Assembly (NCBI RefSeq): GCF_008298035.1
Contig: NZ_CP042910.1
Location: 950,001-1,014,000 of the forward strand
Length of the DNA stretch: 64,000 bases
Direction of reading: 5' to 3'
Origin: Gimesia maris
GTDB lineage: Bacteria > Planctomycetota > Planctomycetia > Planctomycetales > Planctomycetaceae
Below, piece by piece: positions 18,428 through 26,587 of this stretch. Positions within the stretch are counted from its first letter, which is position 1. Every line of letters starts with the position of its first letter. A program made the translations under genes and the position numbers. The notes beneath the pieces were generated by a model. It worked only from the letters and a program-made list of their open reading frames with translations. It was not told where the DNA came from and did not search any database.

Positions 18428-19084
18428 ATGAATCACGAATCAGCGGCAGTAGCAGAATCAGAGTCGATCTCAGGTGAGGAGTGGCTCCGGGATGCGCCGG
18501 ATTCGTTGAAGTCGACCAGGCGGGGGCTCAAACTGGTGATTTATGGCGGTGTGCTCGTCTTTCTCGCGGCGGTCGGGGTACTGTATTTTCTGTTTGGTAC
18601 AGAGATGCAGACAATATTCATGAACGTATTGCCGGTGATGGCATTCGCGGGAAATCTGATCATCTTCGCCGGAACGATTTTCTGTCTGTCGATTCCGGAG
18701 CAGGCCGGTGTCCGCAGGTTACTGATCGGGGCGGCTGTCGGTTTTTTCGCCAAAGTGATTTTTTCTGGCACCATTTTTTTTAATACCGAAGTGCTCAACC
18801 TGCCTGTGGCGTTGTTCCTGAAACTGGCCGGGAATGTGGGTTTCATTCTCTTTGCCCTGGCTCTGCGAAAGCTTCTGCTGTATCTCAATCGTCCGGACCA
18901 GATGTGGAAAGTGCATTGCCTGCTGGGATCGGTGGTGCTGTTTCTGATGGGATCCTGGTGCCTGGAACTGGTGACGGATCTGGGACTGGTGGGCCTCCGT
19001 TTGATTACCATTTACTCAGTGATGCTGGTGGGATTCTTCCTGTATCCCTGTTTCACTTTCAGCCTGAAGAAAGTACTACGGTAA
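18428..19084 (+). CDS. Polytopic membrane protein of unknown function
   Basis: A 218-residue protein with a soluble acidic N-terminus (about 35 residues) and six probable membrane helices: VIYGGVLVFLAAVGVLYFLF, VLPVMAFAGNLIIFAGTIF, LLIGAAVGFFAKVIFSGTIF, LPVALFLKLAGNVGFILFAL, CLLGSVVLFLMGSWCLELV and IYSVMLVGFFLYPCFTF. No catalytic or transport motif stands out. It stands alone between the DUF1559-like pair and the YfgM-like gene, each with its own gap. I recognise no family. Confidence 0.7.
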   Translation: MNHESAAVAESESISGEEWLRDAPDSLKSTRRGLKLVIYGGVLVFLAAVGVLYFLFGTEMQTIFMNVLPVMAFAGNLIIFAGTIFCLSIPEQAGVRRLLIGAAVGFFAKVIFSGTIFFNTEVLNLPVALFLKLAGNVGFILFALALRKLLLYLNRPDQMWKVHCLLGSVVLFLMGSWCLELVTDLGLVGLRLITIYSVMLVGFFLYPCFTFSLKKVLR

Positions 19085-19245
19085 ATCTGGACACACTGCG
19101 GTGAGAATCATCCCCGAGCACACACCTGGAGTCAGAGATTCGTCTGGTCGGTGCATTTTCGGGCTGATTTGGCCCGAATGATGGCTCCGGGAAACGAAAA
19201 TCTGCATTTCTTTACACTGAAACCGGCCAGAGTCGGGGGATCAGC

Positions 19246-19274
19246 TTGACGCATAAATTCAGGGGCAATATACT
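19246..19274 (+). promoter_or_regulatory. Strong predicted sigma-70-type promoter
   Basis: TTGACG (19246-19251) and TATACT (19269-19274) with a 17-base spacer. Start of transcription near 19281 would give a leader of about 70 bases for the gene at 19350 and drive the operon through the FAA hydrolase at 22221. Confidence 0.65.
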
Positions 19275-19349
19275 CGCGCGATGGACTTGTTTATCTCGTT
19301 GTGAGAGAATGAGTTTCGGACTATTTCATATTTACTGCGAGAGACTCTG

Positions 19350-20318
19350 ATGAAGAGCGAACATAGACACGAACTGCAAACCAATGACCTGGGGAAACTG
19401 GTACATCAGGCAGAACCATATCTCGAAACCTATGGCGTCAAAGCCCTGGTGATCGGCGGGGTCTTACTGGTGCTGGTGATCGGTTATTCTGCCTGGAAAA
19501 CCAGCCAGACCTCGCAGGAAGCAGAAGCCTGGACCCGATTGGCTGCCGCCAATTCGACCGAAGATTTCGAAAATGTCTATGATGAATTTCCCGGCACGAA
19601 CGTCGCCGACTGGGCGCTGATCCATGCTGCCGAAAGTCACCTGCAGTCGGGAGTGCGAAACTCCTTTACTGATCGCAGTGCCGGTACTCGTGATTTGACT
19701 GATGCCAAAGAACAGTTCCAGAAACTGCTCGATTCGTCTTCCACCAGACCCGAAATTCGGGAACGGGCTCTGTTTGGCCTGGCGCGGACCGAAGAATCCA
19801 TGTCGGACGGCGATCTGAAAAATGCCACTGAACTTTACAAAAAACTGATCCAGGAATTTCCCGATTCCATCTTCCGTAAACTGGCCGAACAGCGTGTGAA
19901 ACCAGTTGATGGTGAAAAAGTCGCCGCCCTCGAAGAGGAAGGCACGAAGAACTTTTACAAATGGTTCCACGAGCAGTCACCCAAGCCCGGTGATCGCCAG
20001 CAACCTGGATTCAATATGCCTCTGCCAGGGATGACTCCCGGTGGTGCAGGCAATGATGCCAAACAAGATCTGCCCGGGCTCCCGGATCTGCCAGGTCTCC
20101 CAAGTCTTCCCGGGCTGCCTGAGCCTTTGACGAACTCACCACAGACGGATGATGCAAAATCGGACGCGCCCAAAACAGAAACACCCAAAACGGACGCACC
20201 AGCGAAAGCAGAACCCAAGTCTGCAGACAAGCCGGCTGCTCCTGAGGAACCAGCTAAGAAAACTGAAGCACCTGCTGAAAAGCCGAGCCCGGAACCAGCG
20301 ACCGAAAAGAAACCATAA
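19350..20318 (+). CDS. YfgM-like membrane-anchored TPR protein with Pro/Lys/Glu-rich tail
   Basis: A 322-residue protein. A cytoplasmic N-terminus with KSEHRHELQTNDLGKLVHQA is followed by one helix (ALVIGGVLLVLVIGYSAW, about 31-48). TPR-like helices run over about 55-190 (ALFGLARTEESMSDGDLKNA, ELYKKLIQEFPDSIFRKLAE). This layout matches the YfgM/ancillary SecYEG-interacting family, which links the translocon to periplasmic chaperones. The last 110 residues are low complexity: a short repeat of (L)PGLPxLPGLP at about 241-257, then an alternating Lys/Pro/Ala/Glu tail, perhaps spanning peptidoglycan. The stop overlaps the ATG of the next gene by one base (TAATG), implying coupled translation. Confidence 0.75.
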   Translation: MKSEHRHELQTNDLGKLVHQAEPYLETYGVKALVIGGVLLVLVIGYSAWKTSQTSQEAEAWTRLAAANSTEDFENVYDEFPGTNVADWALIHAAESHLQSGVRNSFTDRSAGTRDLTDAKEQFQKLLDSSSTRPEIRERALFGLARTEESMSDGDLKNATELYKKLIQEFPDSIFRKLAEQRVKPVDGEKVAALEEEGTKNFYKWFHEQSPKPGDRQQPGFNMPLPGMTPGGAGNDAKQDLPGLPDLPGLPSLPGLPEPLTNSPQTDDAKSDAPKTETPKTDAPAKAEPKSADKPAAPEEPAKKTEAPAEKPSPEPATEKKP

Positions 20319-21346
20319 TGTCTGACGAACTTTCGTCACCACCGCCAGAACTCTCCAGCGAACCTATTGAAATTACGGTCGAAGCTCGCGCTCATGGCTG
20401 GCGGATTGATCACTATCTGTGTCGCCTATACCCGAATTACACGCGCGTGTTGTTTCAGACTGCGATCAAGCAGGAGGCCGTCCTGGTCAATGGCCTGCCG
20501 GTCAAAGCGGCCCGTCGGATGCGTGTCAATGATCGTGTTTCGGTTCGACTTCCGGAATTACCCGATAATCGGCTACCTCCCGAAGATATTCCCATCGATA
20601 TCGTCTACGAAGACGACTGGATTGCCATCATCAATAAGCCTTCGGATATGATCGTACATCCAGGCAAGGGAAACTACGCCGGGACACTCGCGGGCGCGCT
20701 GCAGTATCACTTTGATCAATTGAGTGATGTTGCCGGCCAGTATCGTCCGGGCATCGTGCATCGGCTCGATCGGAATACGAGTGGGATCATGGTTGTCGCC
20801 AAGGATAACCAGGTGCATGCCAAGTTGAGCGCCCAGTTTGAAAAACGGGATGTGCAGAAAGAGTACCGGGCCATTGTCTGGGGCCGCATGGAGTTTGATA
20901 CCGATTACATCGATACTTTCATGTGTGTGCACCCCCGGGCACGGGAGAAAATGATTGTCTGCGATGAAGGGGGGAATGCCCGGAACGCGTTTACCTACTA
21001 CGAAGTCATCGAGCGTTATCAGGCCTTCACGTATGTCCGGCTTAAACCTCGTACCGGACGCACACATCAGCTGCGGGTACACATGCAGCATATCGGTCAT
21101 TCGATTGTCGCGGATCGTGTTTATGGCGGGCACAAGTCTTTAAAAATGAAAAGCCTCGGGATTCAGGCAGAAGCAGATGCGGCAGAATTGGAGTCCGATG
21201 TTTTAATCGAGCGTCAGGCCCTTCATGCGTATTGTTTGGAATTTTTCCATCCGCAGAGTGGAAAACCGATGAAATTTGAGGCACCATTACCTGAAGACAT
21301 GCAAAACACACTTGCCGCGTTAGACCAGTACCAGAAGGAAGTATGA
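20318..21346 (+). CDS. RluD-type 23S rRNA pseudouridine synthase
   Basis: A 342-residue enzyme of the RluA/RluC/RluD family, which converts uridine to pseudouridine in rRNA. An S4 RNA-binding domain is at about residues 15-85 (AHGWRIDHYLCRLYP, QEAVLVNGLPVKAARRMRVN). The catalytic domain starts at VYEDDWIAIINKPSDMIVHP and holds the catalytic aspartate in GIVHRLDRNTSGIMVVAKD. The RTGRTHQLRVHMQHIGHSIV motif near residue 245 completes the signature. Length and S4 domain fit RluD (positions 1911/1915/1917 in E. coli), but RluC specificity cannot be excluded. It overlaps both neighbours. Confidence 0.9.
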   Translation: MSDELSSPPPELSSEPIEITVEARAHGWRIDHYLCRLYPNYTRVLFQTAIKQEAVLVNGLPVKAARRMRVNDRVSVRLPELPDNRLPPEDIPIDIVYEDDWIAIINKPSDMIVHPGKGNYAGTLAGALQYHFDQLSDVAGQYRPGIVHRLDRNTSGIMVVAKDNQVHAKLSAQFEKRDVQKEYRAIVWGRMEFDTDYIDTFMCVHPRAREKMIVCDEGGNARNAFTYYEVIERYQAFTYVRLKPRTGRTHQLRVHMQHIGHSIVADRVYGGHKSLKMKSLGIQAEADAAELESDVLIERQALHAYCLEFFHPQSGKPMKFEAPLPEDMQNTLAALDQYQKEV

Positions 21347-22221
21347 AGATGAAACTCGCTAAAGTTTTATTATCAAACGGAGAACGACACGTCGCGATCG
21401 TCGAGGCGAATGGAGTTCAACTTCTGGATCTGTCACAGGTGGAAAACTGTCATCGGCTGTCCGATATTCTCTACGCCCCCGATCCGATCGGGCTGGCAAA
21501 ATTTCTGATTGATACCGAACTGCCTCCCGTCCCTTTCAACCAGCTCGAGTTCCTGGCGCCCATCGATCACCAGGAAGTCTGGGCGGCAGGAGTGACATAC
21601 AAACGCAGCCAGGTGGCGCGGATGGAAGAATCGGAGGCGGCTGCCTCACATTACGATCAAGTCTACACCGCGGATCGACCCGAGCTGTTTTTCAAAGCGA
21701 CTCCCAACCGGGTCTGTGGGCCAAATCAGCCTGTCAGAGTTCGTTTTGACAGCCAGTGGTCAGTGCCGGAACCCGAACTGACTCTGGTCGTTTCACCCGA
21801 TCTGCGACTGGTCGGTTACACGGTCGGCAATGATATGTCGGCCCGGGATATTGAAGGGGAAAACCCGCTCTATCTGCCTCAGGCGAAATTTTACAGACAA
21901 TGTTGTGGCCTTGGACCCTGTGTTCTGCTGCATGAACAGCCTCTGGATCGGGAAGCGACCCAGATCATCCTGACGATTGAACGGGAGGGGGAAGAAGTAT
22001 TTCGCGGCGATACGACCATCGCGGAGATGGCACGCGGACTGGAAGACCTGATCAGCTGGCTGGGGAAAGAAAATGATTTTCCCAGTGGTGTGATGTTATT
22101 AACGGGAACCGGAGTTGTGCCCCCCGATGAATTCACACTGGAAGACCGTGACATTGTCTCGATTGAGATCACCGGGATCGGAACGCTCATCAATCCCATC
22201 GTGAAAGACGCAGCTTCTTAG
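21343..22221 (+). CDS. Fumarylacetoacetate hydrolase family protein
   Basis: A 292-residue FAH-fold protein. The catalytic domain (about 60-290) contains VWAAGVTYKRSQVARMEE, then GPNQPVRVR, the metal-binding acid segment VPEPELTLVVS, VGNDMSARDIEG, and the final GVMLLTGTGVVPPDEFTLE. Members cleave or decarboxylate 2-keto acids, with Mg2+ held by the three acidic residues. The substrate here is unknown; planctomycete relatives are often annotated as sugar-acid dehydratases. It starts at an ATGA overlap with the rluD-like gene (an ATG six bases later is an alternative). Its 3' end overlaps the convergent kinase gene by 32 bases. Confidence 0.85.
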   Translation: MKMKLAKVLLSNGERHVAIVEANGVQLLDLSQVENCHRLSDILYAPDPIGLAKFLIDTELPPVPFNQLEFLAPIDHQEVWAAGVTYKRSQVARMEESEAAASHYDQVYTADRPELFFKATPNRVCGPNQPVRVRFDSQWSVPEPELTLVVSPDLRLVGYTVGNDMSARDIEGENPLYLPQAKFYRQCCGLGPCVLLHEQPLDREATQIILTIEREGEEVFRGDTTIAEMARGLEDLISWLGKENDFPSGVMLLTGTGVVPPDEFTLEDRDIVSIEITGIGTLINPIVKDAAS

Positions 22222-23110
22222 TCTGCAGCACTGCTTCAATTTCCGCCAGCGTGGGTAACGCCTCGCGGTTGCCCAGGCGCTCGCATTTCAGAGCCGCCGT
22301 GATACAGGCAAATTTCAAAGTCCGTTCGACGGGCCAGTCTTCCAGAATGCCATACAGCAGCGCGCCGGAAAAGACATCTCCGGCACCTGTAGTATCCAGT
22401 GAAAGGACGGGCAGCGCTTCGCAATGCAGCCGGTTCGATTCCGTAAACAACCAGGCACCGTTCACGCCATCAGTGATCGTCACCAGGTCCGGTCCCTGTT
22501 GCAGTAGTTCCGCGCCTGCAGTCTGAATGTCGTCGGTATCGAGGTATTCAGTAATAAATCGTCGCGGGCAGTTCATGACGTTGAGGTAAGGAATTAACTC
22601 TTCCATCCCCGGTTTCAGCGAGCCGGCATCCAGGCAGACTTTGGCACCCGCCTGTTGTGCAATCTGTGCGGCGTGCAGGCAAGTGGCTTGAGGCCAGCCA
22701 TCCAGGTGAACGGCATGTGCCTGTGTCAGTATTGATTCATCGAGATCAGCGGGTTGCAGCCAGTGTTCAGGGCGATAGCAGGCGATTGTACGCGTGCTGG
22801 CACTCTCATCGATCCAGACCTGCGCATAGCCGGAACGGGTGCCCGGCAATTGACGGCTGCCTGTGAGATCCAGATTTTCCGCAGCCAGTTCTTCCGCGAT
22901 CAGTGGCCCGTACTGGTCGTCACCCCAACTGCCGAGAAACGCGCACTGTTTACCGAGGCGGCTTAACATGACCTGGGCTGTCGGCACCGGGCCGCCGATC
23001 TGGTAGGCGTCACTGATGATATTGGTTTTGGCATCCTGGACCGGATGATGCGACAGCAGGACCAGATGGTCTACCACGACAGTTCCCAGGCCGACGACAT
23101 CGTAATTCAT
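22190..23110 (-). CDS. PfkB-family carbohydrate kinase
   Basis: A 306-residue ribokinase-like enzyme. The N-terminal glycine motif is YQIGGPVPTAQVMLSRLG (about 37-54), and the C-terminal signature with the catalytic aspartate is LDTTGAGDVFSGALLYGI (about 238-255). It phosphorylates a sugar or nucleoside with ATP; the substrate cannot be read from sequence. It may act with the FAA hydrolase it overlaps tail-to-tail, but convergent orientation argues against a shared transcript. GNAT is upstream on the same strand. Confidence 0.87.
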   Translation of the reverse strand: MNYDVVGLGTVVVDHLVLLSHHPVQDAKTNIISDAYQIGGPVPTAQVMLSRLGKQCAFLGSWGDDQYGPLIAEELAAENLDLTGSRQLPGTRSGYAQVWIDESASTRTIACYRPEHWLQPADLDESILTQAHAVHLDGWPQATCLHAAQIAQQAGAKVCLDAGSLKPGMEELIPYLNVMNCPRRFITEYLDTDDIQTAGAELLQQGPDLVTITDGVNGAWLFTESNRLHCEALPVLSLDTTGAGDVFSGALLYGILEDWPVERTLKFACITAALKCERLGNREALPTLAEIEAVLQTKKLRLSRWD

Positions 23111-23146
23111 ATCAGACGTGTTTCATCCAAGCGGAATCGCTGCAGG

Positions 23147-23623
23147 TTACAGTTTCTTTTCCCAGAACAGGGCATGCCCCATTTCAGGCGTCAGTTCATA
23201 GCCGGAAAATCCCAGGCGGGTATAGACGGCCTGAGCACGCGTATTTCCCTGCAGGACTTCCAGGGTGAGTTTACAGCATCCCCGTGATTTCGCAATGCTT
23301 TCCGCATGTGCAAACAGTTGGCCCGCGATTCCCTGTCCGCGAAAGTCGGCAGAAACATACACGTCGTGGATATTCAACAGAGGCTTACAGGCAAAGGTTG
23401 AGAAACCTTCGATACAGGTCATCAGGCCGACCGGTGTTTCGTCGACGAATGCCAATAACACAATCGCATCCGGGCGCGCCTGTAAGGCGGCTGGCAGATT
23501 GTGTTGCACCTCTGTAGGTAAAGCGGCGCTGCCTCCCTCGGGACTGCAGGCATAATTGTTTAACAGCGAAACCAGCGCGCTGGCGTGTTCCGGGTTGGTC
23601 AGGTCTGCTTCGAGAATCTGCAT
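23147..23623 (-). CDS. GNAT-family N-acetyltransferase
   Basis: A 158-residue acetyl-CoA-dependent acetyltransferase. The fold is visible from LLAFVDETPVGLMTCIEGFS (strands beta 2-4), the acetyl-CoA pyrophosphate loop DFRGQGIAGQLFAHAE (motif A, about 96-111), and GNTRAQAVYTRLGFSGYEL (motif B). The acceptor is unknown. It lies 36 bases upstream of the PfkB gene on the same strand, so they may be cotranscribed. Confidence 0.85.
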   Translation of the reverse strand: MQILEADLTNPEHASALVSLLNNYACSPEGGSAALPTEVQHNLPAALQARPDAIVLLAFVDETPVGLMTCIEGFSTFACKPLLNIHDVYVSADFRGQGIAGQLFAHAESIAKSRGCCKLTLEVLQGNTRAQAVYTRLGFSGYELTPEMGHALFWEKKL

Positions 23624-23773
23624 GGTTGTTTCAATTCGGTCTGGATACAGGGATTGGCGTCTATCGATGATCCACTTTTAGTTTAAGAACTGTTATTGTA
23701 AACAGAGTCGTGGCTACAGGGGAGTCACACGGTTCCAGGTCTGTTTAACGAATCACGCTGTTGAGAGTCTGAC

Positions 23774-24517
23774 ATGAAAATCATTCCGGTTCTGGATATC
23801 CTGAATCAAACCATTGTGCGTGGTATCGCCGGTCAGCGTGAAACGTATCAACCCATTCAAAGTGGTCTGACCCACTCCAGTCAACCCCTTGATATTGCGC
23901 AGGCTTTGCAAGACGAATTTGGTTTCAGTGAGTTTTATGTTGCGGATCTGGATGCGATTCTGCAACAACGACTCAATCTGCAAATGTATCAGTGTCTGCT
24001 CGACGCCGGTTTTACGTTTCTTCTCGATTGTGGATTGCACTTTGCTGGTGACAGCCAACCTTTATCAAAGATGAAAGGCATCACGATTGTCGCGGGGCTG
24101 GAAACATTGGAATCGCCACAGGAATTGAAGCAGCTGGTACAAAACTGGGGCGCTGCCTCAACCGTCTTCAGTCTGGATCTCAAACAGGGAAAGCCTGTTC
24201 GTAACAGTTCCTCAGACAATCCGTATGCGGCAATCGATGATCCGCTGGAGATCGCTGAATTGAGTCTGCAGCAGGGCGTGAACCAGATGATTCTGCTGGA
24301 TCTGGCCAATGTGGGGACCGGTCAGGGAACCGGAACGGAAGCGCTCTGTCGCACACTGCGCAGCCATCACCCCGATTTGAGACTGATTACCGGAGGCGGC
24401 ATTCACAGCATAGATGATCTACAGACTCAGGCAGAGCAGGGGGCAGACGCCGTACTGGTGGCGTCTGCGCTGCATGATGGCCGACTGGGGAGAGACGCTG
24501 TTCTCTCTCTCTCTTGA
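23774..24517 (+). CDS. HisA/HisF-like (beta/alpha)8-barrel protein
   Basis: A 247-residue barrel of the HisA/HisF superfamily. The N-terminus MKIIPVLDILNQTIVRGIAG matches the HisA start (catalytic Asp in VLDI), and the phosphate-binding loop is LITGGGIHSIDDLQ with GADAVLVASALHDG near the end. No other histidine gene is nearby. Planctomycetes and methylotrophs carry a HisA-like protein linked to tetrahydromethanopterin/methanofuran C1 metabolism, and this could be that one rather than true HisA; this is inference from memory of the family. Its 3' end lies four bases from the convergent TlpA-like gene. Confidence 0.75.
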   Translation: MKIIPVLDILNQTIVRGIAGQRETYQPIQSGLTHSSQPLDIAQALQDEFGFSEFYVADLDAILQQRLNLQMYQCLLDAGFTFLLDCGLHFAGDSQPLSKMKGITIVAGLETLESPQELKQLVQNWGAASTVFSLDLKQGKPVRNSSSDNPYAAIDDPLEIAELSLQQGVNQMILLDLANVGTGQGTGTEALCRTLRSHHPDLRLITGGGIHSIDDLQTQAEQGADAVLVASALHDGRLGRDAVLSLS

Positions 24518-24521
24518 CGTT

Positions 24522-26441
24522 CTATTGCTGCTGTAGCAGACCGGGCAGAGATTTCTTAAGGTCTGCAACGGTGGCACTGCGGTTGACCACTTTGCCTGCC
24601 TTGTCGACGAGGAACATGGTCGGCAGCGAGATCACGCCGAAGTCGCGTGCGGGTGCACTTTCCAGTCCACCTTCTTCATGGATATGAGCCCAGGTAACCT
24701 TGTGCTGCTTGATGTAGGCTTCTGCCAGTTCGGGAGTCGCATCGAGGTTGATTCCCAGCACGTCAAATCCCTGGCTGTGGTATTTGTTATACAGCTCCTG
24801 AATCTGAGGCAGGTCTTCGGTACAGGGTTTACACCAGCTCGACCAGAAGATCACCAGCAGCGCTTTACCCCGATACTGCCTGGCATCGATTTTCCCTCCA
24901 GCCAATGAGTTCCCCGTTAGCTCCAGTTCCGTGCCTGACAGATTCATACGTCGCAGGGCGCCCGCACCACGGGTGCCCGCTTCGGAATCAGCATGGCTTT
25001 CGACCAGTTTGGTGTACCATTTTTTGGATTCGGCTACTTTACCGCTGAATTCCTGTGTGACTGCCAACTGCAGCATTGCTTCCGCAGCGTCGTCCGAGGT
25101 GGGATATTTCTTGATAAAGTCTTCCAGCTGTCCCAGCCACCAGGTCTGCACATCGCGAAGTTGCTCACTTTGGGTCGACTGCAACTGGGTACTGTAATCG
25201 GCCAGTAAGGTGCGGTAGGTCACATATGCAATCAGATCCTGATCCTGAGATTTCTTCTGAACCTGATCGCGAATGGCCTGCAACTGTTTGAGGCCATCCT
25301 TGTAGCCCACCGTCTGTACGGCGGCTGCCAGCCCGTCGACCATTTGTCGGGTCCACTGGGATCGGTCATCTTCATTTTTGGCAGCTGCGATCAGCTTTTC
25401 GATAATGGCGACCCGCTCGGTATTATAGCGGGCAATCGCCTGTGGTCCCTGGTCCGGAGTCGGACCGTTCTGATCCAGTTTCTGCAGTTCATCCAGCAGT
25501 GCCTGCATCTCTTTGGAGAGACCAACGGTGGTATTCGTCGGTAACGTATTTGTTCCGGCGACCGGCTGCATCAGAATTCCGCCTTCGGTCACCTGGATGG
25601 ATTCTCCTTCAATCGGCAATGGGACCTGTGTCAATCGCCAGGCGTTTCCTACGCGAATCAGTTCACCAAACTGGATCAGACCACTTTTTCCCTTGGTATC
25701 GACAATCGCCATCACATTTTCAAAGACGTGCAGATCTTTCTTGGTTTTAATGTCATCTGCAGGAATCAGGCCCGGCATAGAGCCATCAAAGCGGACCCAG
25801 ATGGTGTCCGGTGTGATCATTTTGGTCTTGGAAAGCATCGTGGTGATATCTTTCGCAGCGCTGTTTACCGATTCACGAATTTTGTCAGCGAAGGGATTCT
25901 GGATTCCGGCGTCTGCCAGTTCCGCTTCCGTGATCATCAGTGTTTTAAAAGCCTTGGTATCATTCTTTGCCAGTGCGTTCATGGCGACGCGGGTGACTTC
26001 CTCCGCAGAAATCATATTCCACTCATCAATCTCGCCATCTTCATTCTTGTCAATGCCCCAGCGGGTTCCGGCAAGATTCATCCAGCGCGAGCCATCTACT
26101 TTATTATTATTGTTGGAGTCGATATCCCGGTAGACTTCCAGACCGCGATTGAAATACCGCCATTGATCGACCACGTTGTCACCATTCGTATCGACAAAGC
26201 GTCTGAGCACCTGTCCGTTCGGTCCATAGACGATCCAGCCAGAACTGTTTTTGCCCTGTTCGACTTCAACCTTGCAGCGGCCGTAATCGGCTTTGTCGGG
26301 GATTTCAATTTCGATGTCGGACTGGATCGGTTTGAACGTCAACGCGAGTTCAACCGACGGTGCATCAGCTGCCGGTAAAGAATGAGAAAACAGAATGAGG
26401 GTTGCGAATACTGTTAAAAAAGAGATTCGACCAATAGACAT
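24522..26441 (-). CDS. Exported TlpA-like thioredoxin with EF-hand-like loops
   Basis: A 639-residue exported protein: signal peptide (FLTVFATLILFSHSLPAADA, about 8-27), then three EF-hand-like or dockerin-like Ca2+ loops (DTNGDNVVD at 84, DSNNNNKVD at 108, DKNEDGEID at 131). A helical middle with TPR-like repeats (about 300-500) follows, and a C-terminal TlpA/ResA-type thioredoxin domain with WCKPC at about 534-538 and the cis-Pro segment VISLPTMFLVD. The known role of the last domain is reduction of disulfides in exported proteins such as apocytochromes c. I chose the ATG at 26441, with GGAG upstream and the signal at the start; 41 extra residues from an upstream start look untranslated. 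It lies downstream of the AmrSAB gene on the same strand. Confidence 0.85.
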   Translation of the reverse strand: MSIGRISFLTVFATLILFSHSLPAADAPSVELALTFKPIQSDIEIEIPDKADYGRCKVEVEQGKNSSGWIVYGPNGQVLRRFVDTNGDNVVDQWRYFNRGLEVYRDIDSNNNNKVDGSRWMNLAGTRWGIDKNEDGEIDEWNMISAEEVTRVAMNALAKNDTKAFKTLMITEAELADAGIQNPFADKIRESVNSAAKDITTMLSKTKMITPDTIWVRFDGSMPGLIPADDIKTKKDLHVFENVMAIVDTKGKSGLIQFGELIRVGNAWRLTQVPLPIEGESIQVTEGGILMQPVAGTNTLPTNTTVGLSKEMQALLDELQKLDQNGPTPDQGPQAIARYNTERVAIIEKLIAAAKNEDDRSQWTRQMVDGLAAAVQTVGYKDGLKQLQAIRDQVQKKSQDQDLIAYVTYRTLLADYSTQLQSTQSEQLRDVQTWWLGQLEDFIKKYPTSDDAAEAMLQLAVTQEFSGKVAESKKWYTKLVESHADSEAGTRGAGALRRMNLSGTELELTGNSLAGGKIDARQYRGKALLVIFWSSWCKPCTEDLPQIQELYNKYHSQGFDVLGINLDATPELAEAYIKQHKVTWAHIHEEGGLESAPARDFGVISLPTMFLVDKAGKVVNRSATVADLKKSLPGLLQQQ

Positions 26442-26587
26442 ATCACGGGACTCCGATTCCGCTGGCACGCATACTTTAATGTTTGAAAAACGACAGAGTC
26501 GGGATTTTAATAGAAAACCGGTGTTTTGGTCACCATCAATTTCTGTAATTCCCGGTAAACCCATCAGTTACTGACGGAGTTTGTACT

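Noticed and set aside
20071-20130. Short DNA repeat coding for PGLPxLPGLP
   Set aside because: It is simply the Pro/Gly/Leu repeat of the YfgM-like protein, not a mobile or CRISPR repeat.
22428-22444. GGTTCGATTCC, a tRNA T-loop-like sequence
   Set aside because: It is inside the PfkB kinase gene, and the flanking bases do not form the T-stem or acceptor stem.
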